DNA of 64,000 nt, from assembly GCA_003184365.1 (NCBI GenBank), contig NKYR01000027.1, positions 186,001 through 250,000 of the forward strand. The letters are read 5' to 3'. The stretch is from Evernia prunastri. Lineage: Eukaryota > Ascomycota > Lecanoromycetes > Lecanorales > Parmeliaceae. The notes below the pieces were generated by a model, which worked only from the letters and a program-made list of their open reading frames with translations, ran no database searches and was not told where the DNA came from. The position numbers and the translations under genes were made by a program. Below, one piece after another: positions 20,325-31,753 of the stretch (within the stretch, counting starts at the first letter, position 1; each line of letters starts with the position of its first letter).

Positions 20325-23300
20325 ATGCCACAGAATTTCAACAGCTACCGCGGTACACCACATGGCTCACCGCCACCTCACGGGAACAATGACTTTACAG
20401 GACTCATGGGTTCTTTGATATCGCCTGGTCCTGCCCCCGCTACACCACTTCAGCAAGCCTTTGGTATGCCGTTCTACAACGCCACTGCTTGGCAGAATGG
20501 TGGACAGGGGAGCTACAACTTCACCGCGCCATTCCAAGGGTCCCCGGTGAACCAAGATGCTTGGAAACAAAGCGGCGGAGACGACTACCTGTCTCTCGGT
20601 CAAGAAGAAGAACACCAGGAAGACGAAGGCGATGCAGACTCACTGATGGCTGTTGACGATACGGAGATTTTCAGGAATCTGCCGAATAACCCCCAATTGA
20701 ATCAGAACGGGGGAATATCAAGCCATACAGAAGCATCTAATCATGGACCACTTGTCAAGGCCGGGCAGCTTCCCAGCCTCGCTTCGTCCTCCCCCCTAGT
20801 TCTACCTCACCCCAGACTACAGGGCCCGACAGCCCCTACTCCAGCGTTGGTGACAAAATCTCCAATGGTCAATGATAGTGCAGCGCGTGCAGCGGAGCTG
20901 AGAGCGAAGCTTTTGGCCAAAAGGTCATCGACTACAGCATCCCCACGAGCAAGTCCAGCTGTGAAGGAAGCCGAACTTCCCAACCACGCACAGACCAACG
21001 CGCAAGAGCTACGAAAATCCGGAGCTGGGACAAACAAAAAGAATACTGGAGAAGTTCCGAGAGATCTGGCAGTGCAGGCAACCGCAGCAACAAAGATAGA
21101 TACACAGTCTACAAGCAAACCCCAAGACCAACCCCAAGGTAAACCTGTCAAAGATGACGAGTTTGAACACCTTTTTGCTTCCGCCAGGAAGGCCGCCGAC
21201 ACCTCCAAGCCGGACGCTAAGATGACGAATGGGAACCGGTTTAGTGGAGCAAGTGTTGAGAAGACAGCAGATCCACCAACCAACGACGTCACATTGACAA
21301 AGTCTGCTATCTCAGACATTCGCCCCGCCTTGCAGAAGAACCACCCCTCTTCTGAAATGTCTGAGGGAGAGATTCACAGCGGACCTTCCTCGCCAACCAT
21401 CGCTCCCCCCTCCGCCAAAGCTACGGAGAAGAAGGAAAGCAGACAGGTCGACCAAGACAAGAACGAAAAGCTAGTACGGCAAAACGAAGTAAACAAGGCG
21501 TATCAACCTCTTATAACATCCAAACAACCGACAACAGACCCAACAACATCAAGTCCAAAGATGTCGGATCACTCCAAAGAACAAAAAGCGTCTCCGAAAT
21601 TATCAAACAAGCAGCTCAAGCAACAGGCATGGAAGCAAAAGAATGGATACGCAAGCTCTCATGATTCGTTTTCAGACTCACGAAAGGATCGAGACTGGGA
21701 TCGGACGAGAGACTTTGGCAATAGAGATGACGTCAGAGATTCAAGAAGACCATCGACAACACAAGCATTTGCCAATCCCGCTAAAGTCGAGCGAGACGCC
21801 CGACGACGGCTGTCAGACGATGAGCTACGTCGACAACAGCGTACGGAAGATAATGCTAGGAGAGCAGCGGAATACAAGAAGGATCTTGACGCTCAGCGAG
21901 CAGCAGCTTCGAGGAAGTCCTCGGACAATTTTAAAGTGTTGTCCTCACCAAAGGACGTTCGTGGACAGGATCTCGAACCACGAGCATCGCAAATTTCTCA
22001 GAGACCTAATGGTAGGGCTGAATCAGATGCGACCCAACTCAGGATCGATACGCAACTCCAAACAGTAGAATCAGCGACAGGCCAACAAGACTCTGACGTG
22101 GTGATGGTTTCTCCCACTGGACAAGCCGTTGAGGCGGATGAGGATATCAGCGACTGGCTGGAGCTGACCGATTACTATGACATAGTTTATCGCGAAAAAA
22201 GACTAAGCTGGTTTCGCCAGAAAAAGGCGCTTGACATTCAAAGAGCAGAAGTCGAGCAAGAGGAGCTGCTGGAGATGCAAGAAAGATCAATGATGAAGCG
22301 GGCGCAATCTGTCTTGCCCACCAAGACTCCTCCCAAAGCCACCCGTCGCGCCTCCATTGTCCATGCCAAAATGCCACCTCCGCCCCTCCCCCTCAAAGAA
22401 GCTAACAATGTGGGTATCAAGATCAAGGACTCAGCATTGTCGGCCGGACTGTCGACATCCCAAACGCCCATTACAAGTTCGAAGAGGCAACATGCCGAAG
22501 ATGATCTGGAGATTAGGCGCATGCAGCCTGCTGACAAGATCGCACGAACAGATCTTAATGGGAATGCTGCTAACGAGAAACCATTAATGAGTCCTGGCAG
22601 CGTTAAGGGAGAAGGATCAGCCGTCAGAGGGGATCGATATATACCTCGACAAGGACGAAGCAGATCTCCAGTTTTCAGACGCAGGAGTTTGAGTCCTCGT
22701 CGACAACGACGCACCAGAAGTCCGTCTCCCTATGGGAACAGGACTTTCTCGAGCGGAAACGGAGTTCCGAGGCACCTTCGCACGTGCCACAACTGTGGTC
22801 ATCCAGGCCATATTGTGAACGAGTGCCCCGAGCCCCGACGTGACGGTAAGGAATGGAACAGACCAAGCGAGTATCAACAATGGGTCTCACCCAACTACCG
22901 CGGGCGCAACCCAGTAGCAGCGGTACGAGGAGGAGGAAACCGCTCGCCTCACCCTCGTGGTGGAGGCACTGGGAATCGATCACGATACAGCTCGATCGGC
23001 AGAACCGAAGATGGAGAGATGGGCGGTGCTACGGAGAACATCGGCGGTGCCTCTTTGAAATTGGAAGATGGCGGTCAGTCTCGTCGATGATACGTAGCAC
23101 TTTACTATCTTCACAGCATTGTCGCCATGTCTTGCTCTCCTTTTTTTTTTTTTTTTTTTTTTCTTCGAAAACAGGCTTCTTTCTGACATCAGTCTCTGTA
23201 ATACATTAGATACCAGATACTTCATGATCAAAAGTTGGAATGTTGAGAATGTGGAAATCGCACAACGTGACGTGAGTAGATCCGCCCAATGCTCCTCCCA

Positions 23301-24152
23301 TCGTATCTCATACCCATACCCACATACATATGCATGCTTCCCATATCCATCCACTACCTCTTTCTTCCTCAACCCCTCTCCCCCCTCTTCCACCCCCTCT
23401 CCCCACCCTCCCCTCCAACACCAGACCCCCCCCCAACAAGAAAAATGCCAACCCCAACCTAACACCCCGCCCCGCGCCCCGCGCCCCGCGCCACGGGAAA
23501 AAAAACAGTGCACCTGGGCCACGCAGCAGAAGAACCTGGCCGCCCTCACCCACGCCTACCGCACCAGCCGCCACGTCATCCTCTTTTTCTCCGTCAATAA
23601 CAGCCGCGCTTTCCGTACGTTTTTTTCACCTCTCTCTTTTTTTGGGGGGGGGGTTTGGTTGTGTGTGTGTTAGCTGTCACTCACTCAATCTTCGACTCCT
23701 CCCCCGGCGCTCAATGGTTTGCTGTTGGGGTTGATTGACGGATCGGAAAAGCGGATGGTGTGAGAGCGGGGATGTGTCGTCTTATCTTGTCTTATCCTGT
23801 ATCCTCCTGTCCTCTCCCATCCCCCCCACCCCACCCCCCCTCTTTGGCCCTCCCATGCTTAAAAATAACCCCAACCCCCAAAACAGAAGGCTACGCCCGC
23901 ATGGTCTCGGCGCCCTCGCCCTCCATCCCCGCCCCGGACTGGACGCGCCGCCTCATCTGGCGCCCGACGCCACCCTTCCGGCTCGAGTGGCGCTCCGGCG
24001 CCGAGATCGCCTTTGCGGCAGTGGCGCACCTGAAGAACGGCCTCAACGGGGGGAAGGCCGTGCTCGTGGGGAGGGACGGGCAGGAGGTGGAGGCGGGGTG
24101 TGGGGTGGGGTTGGTGGAGGGTTTGGGATGGGGTGGGGTGACTGTTTGTTAG
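20325..24152 (+). CDS. Zinc-knuckle (CCHC) protein continuing into a YTH RNA-binding domain
   Basis: The proposed exons 20325-23073, 23210-23271, 23509-23614 and 23887-24152 total 3183 nt and give 1060 aa. Exon 1 encodes a long disordered protein with AARAAELRAKLLAKR (about residue 187), a helical patch ISDWLELTDYYDIVYREKR (about 610), RS-type repeats (RSRSPVFRRRSLSPRRQRR) and a CCHC knuckle CHNCGHPGHIVNEC (about 825). Exons 2-4 spell a YTH domain: RYFMIKSWNVENVEIAQRD, CTWATQQKN...HVILFFSVNNSRAF, QGYARMVS and GRDGQEVE, with the cage Trp in TWAT. YTH domains bind N6-methyladenosine in RNA. The three YTH exons have no start of their own, and junction phases agree (1, 0, 1). If intron 1 is retained, translation stops at 23090 and the YTH domain is lost. 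The knuckle-YTH join is inferred; each half is seen directly. Confidence 0.72.
23141..23162. repeat. T22 tract within intron 1 of the YTH gene
   Basis: An uninterrupted run of 22 T lies 47 nt upstream of the proposed acceptor at 23209. It could act as an extended polypyrimidine tract, and it is also liable to length variation. Confidence 0.75.
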
Positions 24153-25193
24153 GTCTCATGTTGGGGATTGAAGAGGCTGGAACGGATGGCGAGGGCGTGG
24201 AGGGAAGGGTCAGGTCATAGTTGAGCGCATGGTGTAATTTACTAGACTACAATTACTTCCCATTAGATTCGGACACGTTCGCATAAAGGCCCGCCCGTGA
24301 TTCAACTCCCTCCCTCCTGCCCCATCATCTCGAGAATGAATCGCACATCGGGCCTCGTATCGTGAGTAGCATACTCAGTCCGATACGTACTGGCCAGTCC
24401 TCCATCCATTTGTGCAGAACCAGCTCGCTGTAAACCTCGCCACCAGACTCCAGGGTATCGCGGGCACTCTCAGAGACTGTTGTTAGTTGCAAGGCGTCGA
24501 GTCTGAGGATCGTGATCGAGATCTCAGGATTGCTTTGCTGATCGAATAGGCAAGCTTGCTGCATTAAGTCGTGGAATGCGGCGAGGAAGGAGGCGCCTGT
24601 GCTGATGTGCAGGATGGGGGATGTTAGCTCGACGGTAAAGAGACCGAATAGAATGCTGGTGAAGTCGAAGGATGCGGTGATGGCCTAGTGGTGAATGTGG
24701 GTGGAAGAGCATCGTACTGGTAATAGATCATAGGAAACATCAGGGGTTGAAGTTCGGCAGCGGTTGGGGCGATGTCTTTTGGAATGTTCGCTTATACTGA
24801 GGGGGTGTATTGAGATGGCGGCGTAGACCGGCGGGACGGCGGTTGGGTGGTTGGTGAGGAAATGCAATAATGTGAGAGCATAACAGGTCCACCGTATTTG
24901 CACGTTTGTGGGACTCGTGCAGGATTTGGAGTTGGTGGACTTCAAAGATAGAGATCGAAAGTCGCAAGGATGGATATCGTAAGTTCCGCGCTGAACTCCC
25001 GGCTATGCAGACAAAGAACGAAAAAGGTGAATAGGTCAACAATGACAAAGGTTCTCTGACAGCTTGAGATGATCAATGGTTCCGCCGCGTTCCAGCCGGC
25101 GGGTCGCATACAATAACATATTCGCGGGCGCACCATGGCATTTGCTGATCCAGAACGCCGGTCGGCGATCATCAACAGCCCTAATACACAGCA
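24153..25193. other. Unresolved coding-like patch on the minus strand
   Basis: Between the YTH gene and the 219-aa gene lies about 1 kb with several partly coding-like minus-strand frames. The clearest is 24690-24325, reading TSILFGLFTVELTSPILHISTG and then HDLMQQACLFDQQSNPEISITILRLDALQL. Others read WTCYALTLLHFLTNHPTAVPPVYAAI (around 24890-24810) and VDLFTFFVLCLHSREF (around 25050-24995). I could not join these with consistent splice phases or recognise a family. It is either a multi-exon gene read too crudely or a decayed one. Confidence 0.3.
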
Positions 25194-25853
25194 TTAAAAA
25201 GACTCCAAGACCTTCTTGCTCAGACTCTCTTTCTGATCGTCGACCAGCTCAGACAGCCCCTCCCTCTTCCGCTTCTTGGCCGCATTAAGCAGCATGCCTC
25301 TATTGATTGGCCTTCCCCCCGGCGTGGTGGGATTAGTAAACAGTTCGGGCTTGGTGGTCGGAAGGTCATCCTCATCGATGAAATCGGTACCCTCTGTCTC
25401 GGCTTGCTTTCTCGCCGCGAAATAATTCTGCATGCCGCGCCCGAGATCGTCGAGTTCAGCGAGGATCATAGTCTCGCTGGGTCTCCAGATTGCGTTCTTC
25501 TTCATGCGCTTCCGGAGACTCAAAAGCTCATAACCAGTCAAACGCATCCAGGGGTGGTGCCTGCTCCCCTTTGCGGCATTTGCCGGTGGTGGCTCTAGTT
25601 GCAATATGGCGTTGGTAACTGATATTCCGGCGAGGCCGCTGTGCACGTTGGTGCCGCGACTCTTGGGAGTCCGGATAACACGTTCTTTAGGTTGGCTCTT
25701 AGGTTGGCTCTTGGGTTGGCTCTTTGGTTTTTCGACGCTGGCTAATAGCTCGTTCATTAGTTGTGCGGAGGGGTCCCCGGTTGGCGGGCTAGTTCGGTTA
25801 CTTGGGGTTTGCATGACGGGCGAGCTCGCTCCGGGGTTATATGTATCTGACAT
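25194..25853 (-). CDS. Conserved fungal protein of unknown function, 219 aa
   Basis: This is a single exon from the ATG at 25853. The N-terminal third is disordered and includes a KSQP tandem repeat. The middle holds the likely conserved block: HHPWMRLTGYELLSLRKRMKKN, then WRPSETMILAELDDLGRGMQNYFAARKQAE. An acidic linker (FIDEDDLPTT) and a basic tail (LLNAAKKRKREGLSELVDDQ) follow, suggesting a nuclear protein. I do not recognise the family. Its start lies in a long spacer, and the downstream patch on the same strand is unresolved. Confidence 0.75.
   Translation of the reverse strand: MSDTYNPGASSPVMQTPSNRTSPPTGDPSAQLMNELLASVEKPKSQPKSQPKSQPKERVIRTPKSRGTNVHSGLAGISVTNAILQLEPPPANAAKGSRHHPWMRLTGYELLSLRKRMKKNAIWRPSETMILAELDDLGRGMQNYFAARKQAETEGTDFIDEDDLPTTKPELFTNPTTPGGRPINRGMLLNAAKKRKREGLSELVDDQKESLSKKVLESF
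25690..25725 (-). repeat. Three 12-bp tandem repeats encoding KSQP units
   Basis: Three near-identical 12-bp units (GGTTGGCTCTTA/G/T on plus) lie in frame within the 219-aa gene. The units differ only at the last base, so the array probably arose recently by slippage and can change length without breaking the frame. Confidence 0.8.
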
Positions 25854-26866
25854 CTTTCCTTGATGAATTACGAGATAAGATGGAGAGGAGGAAAACGATC
25901 CGGCCTTTGGAGAGAAGGAAATACGTGCGACCGCGTCTGGGGCGGTGGTTGCGATGAAGGCAAGATGTTGCGCCCGGAGTACACAAAGATCCAGGGAATT
26001 TGCGAGACTCTTGTACTACTAAGTAGACAAATCTGGTTCTATCCAAAGCCCAGCCCAGGAAACCAAATTTTGATAATGTTGGTCTCTTCAAAATGTCAAG
26101 AAGAGGATGTTGCGAAATAAGAGTAGGCAGGCAGGTGTCGAGTGGATTATGTTGCCAAGAATTCTGTGCATATGAGCTAGACCAGATCTTCTCAAGCGTC
26201 CAGAGCCACCAGCCGAACCCTGACGTGCCTGACTACTTGTGCTACTTTACGATTCTGTCCCTCTATTCTCCCTTCACATAATCAACAAAGACACGAGCTT
26301 GAAAGTTTCTTGAATCTACTCTCGACTGTATATCTTCTATCTGCTTCCATCCGGCATCCGGAAGAAACCGCCTTAAAGTAGCTGCCACAGGAGAAGGGCA
26401 AAATATCGTATTCGAATTGCGAAGCACAACGAAGAGAAAGATCTGTAGAAGCATTATGGGTCTAGAGGACGGTTTGAGATGGCTGTCTTCCAGTTGAATG
26501 CCATCCGAGAGAATGTTCAGCAGTCAGCTCGATCATTACTGCTCCAGCTACGCCTGTCAGAAATCATCGAGAGTCGCAGATGCTCCACCCGACATTGGCA
26601 TAATACCAAACAACAGATCAGCGGCGTCACAGTCAGGCACCATTTTTCAACAGCCCCGTAAGAAACGTCGGCCCGAAGGCAGAGATTTTGCTTTGGTCCA
26701 CCTTGAGGGTGAGCAATAACTTTACAATGATGTATACCTAATAGAACATCACCGCTGTTTCGACAAGAACGTCACCTTTTGAAGCCCAAGAGTGCGAAAG
26801 AGCAGAGCCAAGGACATTCCATCTTCCACAGCATACACCAATCTTGGAGTTGCTAAATTTCACCTC
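25854..26866. other. Intergenic spacer
   Basis: This is about 1 kb upstream of the 219-aa gene and downstream of the small two-exon gene, both on minus. Short frames occur on both strands (for example 26479-26661 on plus) with no recognisable protein. I see no supported feature. Confidence 0.4.
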
Positions 26867-27221
26867 TTAAGGCCTTTTGAGCGAATGCTCTCGAACCCAG
26901 CCTGGATCGCCGGTTCGCAGATCCTCCTCCATACGGTCCTTTCGGACTTTGTACATCCAGCACTTCTGCGCCTTATCGTAGCGAACAGCAGAAATCCAAC
27001 GTTCCGTCATATAAGGCAACCTCTCTGAGCGCTCCTGCACAGCGTCCCCAACACGGAATAGGGCTTTGCGCTTCATCTATACGGGGCTATTAGCGGATCG
27101 TCTGTGAGAACCTAGGACGGTAAGAACTTCCGAGCTTGCTTGTTACTCTTTTCCAGAACTTTGAGATGGCATTCTTACTTTTGGAATCCTTACTTTCTTT
27201 GTGGGCTCCGGCGGTGGTCAT
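26867..27221 (-). CDS. Small basic protein, possible SH3/Tudor-like fold
   Basis: The proposed exons are 27221-27147 and 27076-26867 with a 70-nt GT-AG intron (GTAACA to GTATAG), encoding 94 aa. Exon 1 starts MTTAGAHKESKDSKSKN. Exon 2 contains ALFRVGDAVQERSERLPYMTERWISAVRYDKAQKCWMYKV, whose alternation of hydrophobic and charged residues resembles a small beta-barrel of chromo/Tudor/SH3 type. A single-exon model starting at the ATG at 27076 is the alternative. I do not recognise the gene; the fold is a guess from pattern. Confidence 0.4.
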
Positions 27222-29793
27222 GGCTGAGTCTTAAAAGGTGGTATCTGTGTATACGGAAAGATGTTGAGGACAAGCTGACTGTTCTCTGAGGGTGGCTTAG
27301 TGAGGGCAATGTGTTAAGTCGTGACCGAGCAACATCGTCTCATCTATGTTCACTGTCCCAAGAGTAGTCACATGGCATTGCGTCGTTTATGCCCATGGCT
27401 CCGTGTATGGTATTGGTCGCCCTGTCGGAAATCGTTATGAGGGATTTACCAATGACGTTCGCGTGTGGTCGGAAAGCAAAGCCGCTTTGCCACCTGAGAT
27501 GAGTCCATCTGCGATCAGTATGGAAATTCCTAGGGAAATGAATCTAAGGAGTCGTGTAATTTTGGTTTGCAACAATGTGCTCGCTATCGTGTGATACGTA
27601 TACTGCGTGCGAAGGTTTTATGATTGAAGGTGATGCTATTGCGAGGTAGAAAGGGTCAGAGAAGCATTTATGACAATAGCCCCGCTCTGCCTTCCGAGAG
27701 ATGAAGTTCGGTTGGCCGTTTTTCAACCGTGTTGAGTTAACATCGAGTGGAGAATGAAATGCTTCGATACCTACACGTCACTCTTAATTCCTTGGTAGTT
27801 CGAGGGACAAAATGTCTTCCTGCAGTTCTGGGGAAGCGTGGCTGCTGGGAGCTATCGTTTGGGGATTGCGCACAGCGTCTGAATGTGATATCAGGTAAAA
27901 GTTGCAAGTACACCGCATCTTCATGATCAAACCGCCCATGGTCTGCAGGTAAGGTATCAAAATGCGTTGTTGATTGACACTCTAATATGCCATCAGGATG
28001 GATGAGCTCCTATGGAAGATGATACGCAGTGGCAGCGCGCCGGCAGACAAACTTCATGATCACGATCTCCGTATTTAATGGAACCTCTGCAAAGCTCTGT
28101 CACTGGGACACGACCACATCCCCCCCCCCCAACAACCCCACATTCGTGAGCCTATTCTTGTCAGAGAAAAAACACATCAAGCTATTCGCTTCACCGTGGC
28201 AATTCGCTGTGACCAAGCATTCTATGCATTTGCGCTGTGTGTCGGCGTGGGTGAAATAGACACGATCGCAGAAATGGAGCGTCAGGTTGGGGTCGCGCAA
28301 AGGCTGCAGTTGCTGTCAGCGTCACAGTATCGTTTCTAATTGTATGAAGGAGTGCGTACGTCTAGCGTATCTCTCTGGACGCTCGGTTCGACTCTGTAGT
28401 GGAACGTGATGAGGAACCCAGGGGGTGTCGCGGGCGGCTTCTCCGATTCCTTTTGCATGTGTGCCTTCATTGAAAACATGATGTGAGGCGGCGACGACTC
28501 GGCGGTTCAGAGTTGTTCTTTACGATAGCTGGTGTTTCTGTCCTTGTGCAGGCAGCTGAAATATGATGGAAAAGGCTTTCCTATCAATACCTCGCCCAGA
28601 CGCAGCAGTTGAAACGTCGCAGTGTAACAGCGATAGGCAGACTCTCCCCTTTCCCAGGGCTGTGCTCGCACGGAGAACCGCAGGGCCCGCCTAATAGACT
28701 CATCTGCGACACGCATAGTGAATGGCATTGGTCGCCTTGTCTTCCAAAGCCATGGATCAGAGTTGGGCGTGGAAGCAGGCAAGATTTTTCTATCCCCCAA
28801 AAACGAAACGACGCCGAACGTGGCAGTGCTAAACTTCAAAGAAAGACATTGCCTCTGACGCATCAGAAGCAGCACCGAGGTCTGCCTTCAAACATTGGTC
28901 CGGGATCGCAAGGCCGCCTCGTGTTCCAGATGCGGTCCCAACCCCCCTCGGACAGTTTCAGTCATGCGATATTTCCATCCACACGGGAGATTCGGACTAT
29001 GCACGATTCGCCCTCATCCAAGAATCCCCCCGCTGCCCATCGAGCATGAGAAATCTGCCGCAATTGGACCCGGCTGCCTCGCGAGTCCTAATTTCGACCC
29101 CGGCGGCCTTTCAGAAGGCGGGTTCAGACATGGCGACCAGCACTTTCCCTCTCCAAATCCAGCCTTACTTTAAAACCTCCACTTCTCAGAACATTCTCGA
29201 GGGTGATGAGCGGACCAAGCAGCTTGGAGATACAACCAATGATAACCCGCCATCATGGGCCAGAGCTTCACAATCTCAAGGATAGCGGTACACTCCGTAA
29301 ACAGCTACTTCCCATATAGACGTCGGAATCAAGCCCGCTACGTGATTACGTAGGGTTGACAAACGAATCCGCCCGTTCACCCAGAAGCAGCCTAAACCTT
29401 TCTTCTGAGTCTGGACGTGGCATCAGTGATTTTGATTACGATGAGGTGCGAGACGCTTGGTCAGCATGATCAAGAGGGAGCATAAGATAAAGGGTGTAGG
29501 CTGGGCTCGGGGATTACTCGTTGGCGATTTTGGAGGTATCAGCGGATATTTGGAGATATCAGGGACTGGGGGACCTTTGGGAGCTGCCCTATTGGACACG
29601 CCCTAATGGGCTTGTGCACCTATGGTAGCTGGTGGTTCGCTCGAGCTTGGTGTGCTCGCGCATCATCTTTAAGGGTAGGAACTATGAATTCACAGTGTAT
29701 TGCTGCTATTCGTCCTCAACATACCTAACAGAATTGACACAAGGCCCCACTCCCTAGCCATTCCAAAGTCCACTCATCCAAGTCAATCCTCAC
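27222..29793. other. Gene-poor stretch of about 2.6 kb
   Basis: No confident gene is visible. Coding-like plus-strand fragments occur around 28860-29285. The last begins at the ATG at 29046 and reads 79 codons (MRNLPQLDPAASRVLI...). Adjacent frames overlap by a few bases, suggesting a decayed or wrongly read small gene. A C11 run lies at 28120-28130. The rest looks non-coding. Confidence 0.35.
28120..28130. repeat. C11 homopolymer
   Basis: An uninterrupted run of 11 C lies in non-coding sequence. It is likely length-variable. Confidence 0.7.
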
Positions 29794-31062
29794 TCATCGA
29801 AAGCTTACCCATTTGCGATACAATCGGCGCAAGCAGCCTCCATATCGTCGCCTTTCTCCACCCCTCACAGCCATATTCTGAACCCCATGCGAGGGATTGT
29901 CGGCAGCTAGATCATATTCCTCGCAGAGTCCGCAGCAGAAGATGACCCAGTACGCGTTCTTCAGCCATCTCTCCCTCCTCTGCTCCCTTTCCGTCTTGTT
30001 CTTCGGCTTCGCGCCTTGCCCGGCCTCTCCCTCCCTGCTCCTGAAATTGCGGTTTGTGTTTCCATCTCGGGCCTCAAATCTTACCACTCGTGCCGGCGGA
30101 TCATCCGTAAGCGCACCGGTCATCGTCCTTTGCCCCTGCCCAGACCCTGTTGCGGGCATTTCAAAGATCCCGTGCACCTGCCTCTGTGGCGGCAAATGCC
30201 CACTTCGAATCGGGATGAACTTTCCCCTCACGAGCACCCCATCTTCTCCTCGCATCACAACGCCTCTTGGTAGGCCGATCGTCTGCTGTAACCATTCTCT
30301 TTCCGCTGCATTAGGGCTACGGAGTTTATCACGAAAGCGTACCGGGGGAGGTGGTAGGCGATATTTGGAAGCTTCGGGCTTGTTGAAAGAGGGCAGACCA
30401 GGAGGCGTGGGGCTGCGGGTTGGCGGTGGGTGAGGGGGTTGGACTGTTGTGAGCACGGGAGAGGACGGAGGAGAAAGTCGGTGGGGTGTGGGATGTGGAG
30501 ATGGTGGGAGGTCTGAAGTTGAGAAGGACTTGCGTTTCAGGCCGGAAGCGCGCGCGCGGAGGGTAGCTGCTGAAGAATGCGCTGCTATAGACAACGGGCG
30601 TAGAGTGGCAAGTGAAGATTGCTCAGTGATCGGATAGAGGACGTGCGGGATATGCATGGCCTTTTCAGGGGAGGGTGTCTCCGTGCTGCGGAGGAAGGAA
30701 GCGGGGACTGGAGAGCCAGATGTATCCATCGTGATATTAAGCCATGCTGGCGATTTATCATCGTGGGATGTCGCAGTAAGATGCTTTGCATCTCCCCAGC
30801 CAGCGTTGTCCCAATCATCTGTCGCTCTGCTGTCTAGATTCTCCCCGCTGGTGGCGAAGGGCGCTTCGTAGATGGAGTTGTGGGGAGATGGATAGCTTTC
30901 CGATGAATCGAGGTAGGCCCCGAGAGCCTGCGTGGCTGACTTGCGGCGAAGAATTGGTCCTGTTTTCGCTGTGGCTGTGGCTGAGGGTGGAGATGGTGTT
31001 GGCGTTCGAGAGTTGTTGGTGGTGGACTCTAAGGGGGAACGAGGATCTGCTGCGGCACCCAT
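29794..31062 (-). CDS. Proline-rich fungal protein with a C-terminal hydrophobic segment
   Basis: This is a single exon from the ATG at 31062 (MGAAADPRSPLES), giving 422 aa. The frame stays open upstream to an ATG at 31287, but those 75 residues look non-coding. Residues 1-270 are disordered and rich in Pro/Ser, with ILRRKSATQALGAYLDSSESYPS and repeated PPSP-type runs. A conserved-looking block follows (YRLPPPPVRFRDKLRSPNAAEREWLQQTIGLPRGVVMRGEDGVLVRGKFIPI). Near the end, a basic region REQRRERWLKN precedes AYWVIFCCGLC, a short Cys-rich hydrophobic segment that may be a membrane anchor or lipid-modified site. I do not recognise a named family. Confidence 0.7.
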   Translation of the reverse strand: MGAAADPRSPLESTTNNSRTPTPSPPSATATAKTGPILRRKSATQALGAYLDSSESYPSPHNSIYEAPFATSGENLDSRATDDWDNAGWGDAKHLTATSHDDKSPAWLNITMDTSGSPVPASFLRSTETPSPEKAMHIPHVLYPITEQSSLATLRPLSIAAHSSAATLRARASGLKRKSFSTSDLPPSPHPTPHRLSPPSSPVLTTVQPPHPPPTRSPTPPGLPSFNKPEASKYRLPPPPVRFRDKLRSPNAAEREWLQQTIGLPRGVVMRGEDGVLVRGKFIPIRSGHLPPQRQVHGIFEMPATGSGQGQRTMTGALTDDPPARVVRFEARDGNTNRNFRSREGEAGQGAKPKNKTEREQRRERWLKNAYWVIFCCGLCEEYDLAADNPSHGVQNMAVRGGERRRYGGCLRRLYRKWVSFR

Positions 31063-31753
31063 GCTTGGGTAGAGGTGTTGGATGTCGTATTGTTCGGCAC
31101 TGTAGCAATGATAATGCCTGATGAGATATCTGTCGACGCTTGTAGGATAAAATAGGGATAGGAACAAATTAGAAAAATGAAGATTTGAGATGTTGACTTT
31201 ACAGATCAAGAAGCTGCGACTGAGCCAGTCAGTCGACACAAACCAATTCTGTGTACCTGAGCGTCTGACAAATTTCTGAGCCTGCATGGACCATCAGAAT
31301 TCGATAAGATGTACTAGAACGAATTATATCTTCTAGAAATCTCTTGTCAACTCATATAACGGTTTGTCCTATTTGGCAAATTCTCTGCAGATTATGCTCC
31401 AATACCCTAGTAATCACGCTGAACTTCAATGCTGCTCCAATGCTTTGCTATGCGTGGCGGGTACAGATCCAATATGCCATTGTTTCAATATAGTAAATCA
31501 ACATATCCAAAGGATCCAAAGGATTGTCTCGATGCTAGCCAGGTTTCGTGCCGATGCAGTGGCACGACAGAGAGCTAATCGAAAAGCATAGCAAGTCTCC
31601 TCGGAAACTTGGAGAACTGAGGTTGCTGGTGGGAATTGTCCTGCTTATTGACTACGTGAGTAGTCGTCATCCACCAGTGTATCGTCGCTGAGGGATCTCC
31701 GTCTCTAAGAGTATGTGTTCCCTTCATTCTCGATGCTGTAGAGTGTATGCTGC
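31063..31753. other. Intergenic spacer between two minus-strand genes
   Basis: This is 691 bp holding the promoter of the proline-rich gene and the 3' end of the Uds1 gene. Open frames here, including the in-frame extension to 31287, do not look coding. Confidence 0.45.

Noticed and set aside
23119..23673. Long plus-strand frame starting at a TTG before the YTH exons
   Set aside because: It begins in the T22 tract and reads through intron sequence. Only its internal part (23210-23271) fits the YTH domain.
31063..31287. N-terminal extension of the proline-rich protein to the ATG at 31287
   Set aside because: The 75 extra residues are compositionally unlike the rest of the protein, and MGAAADPRSP is a more natural start.
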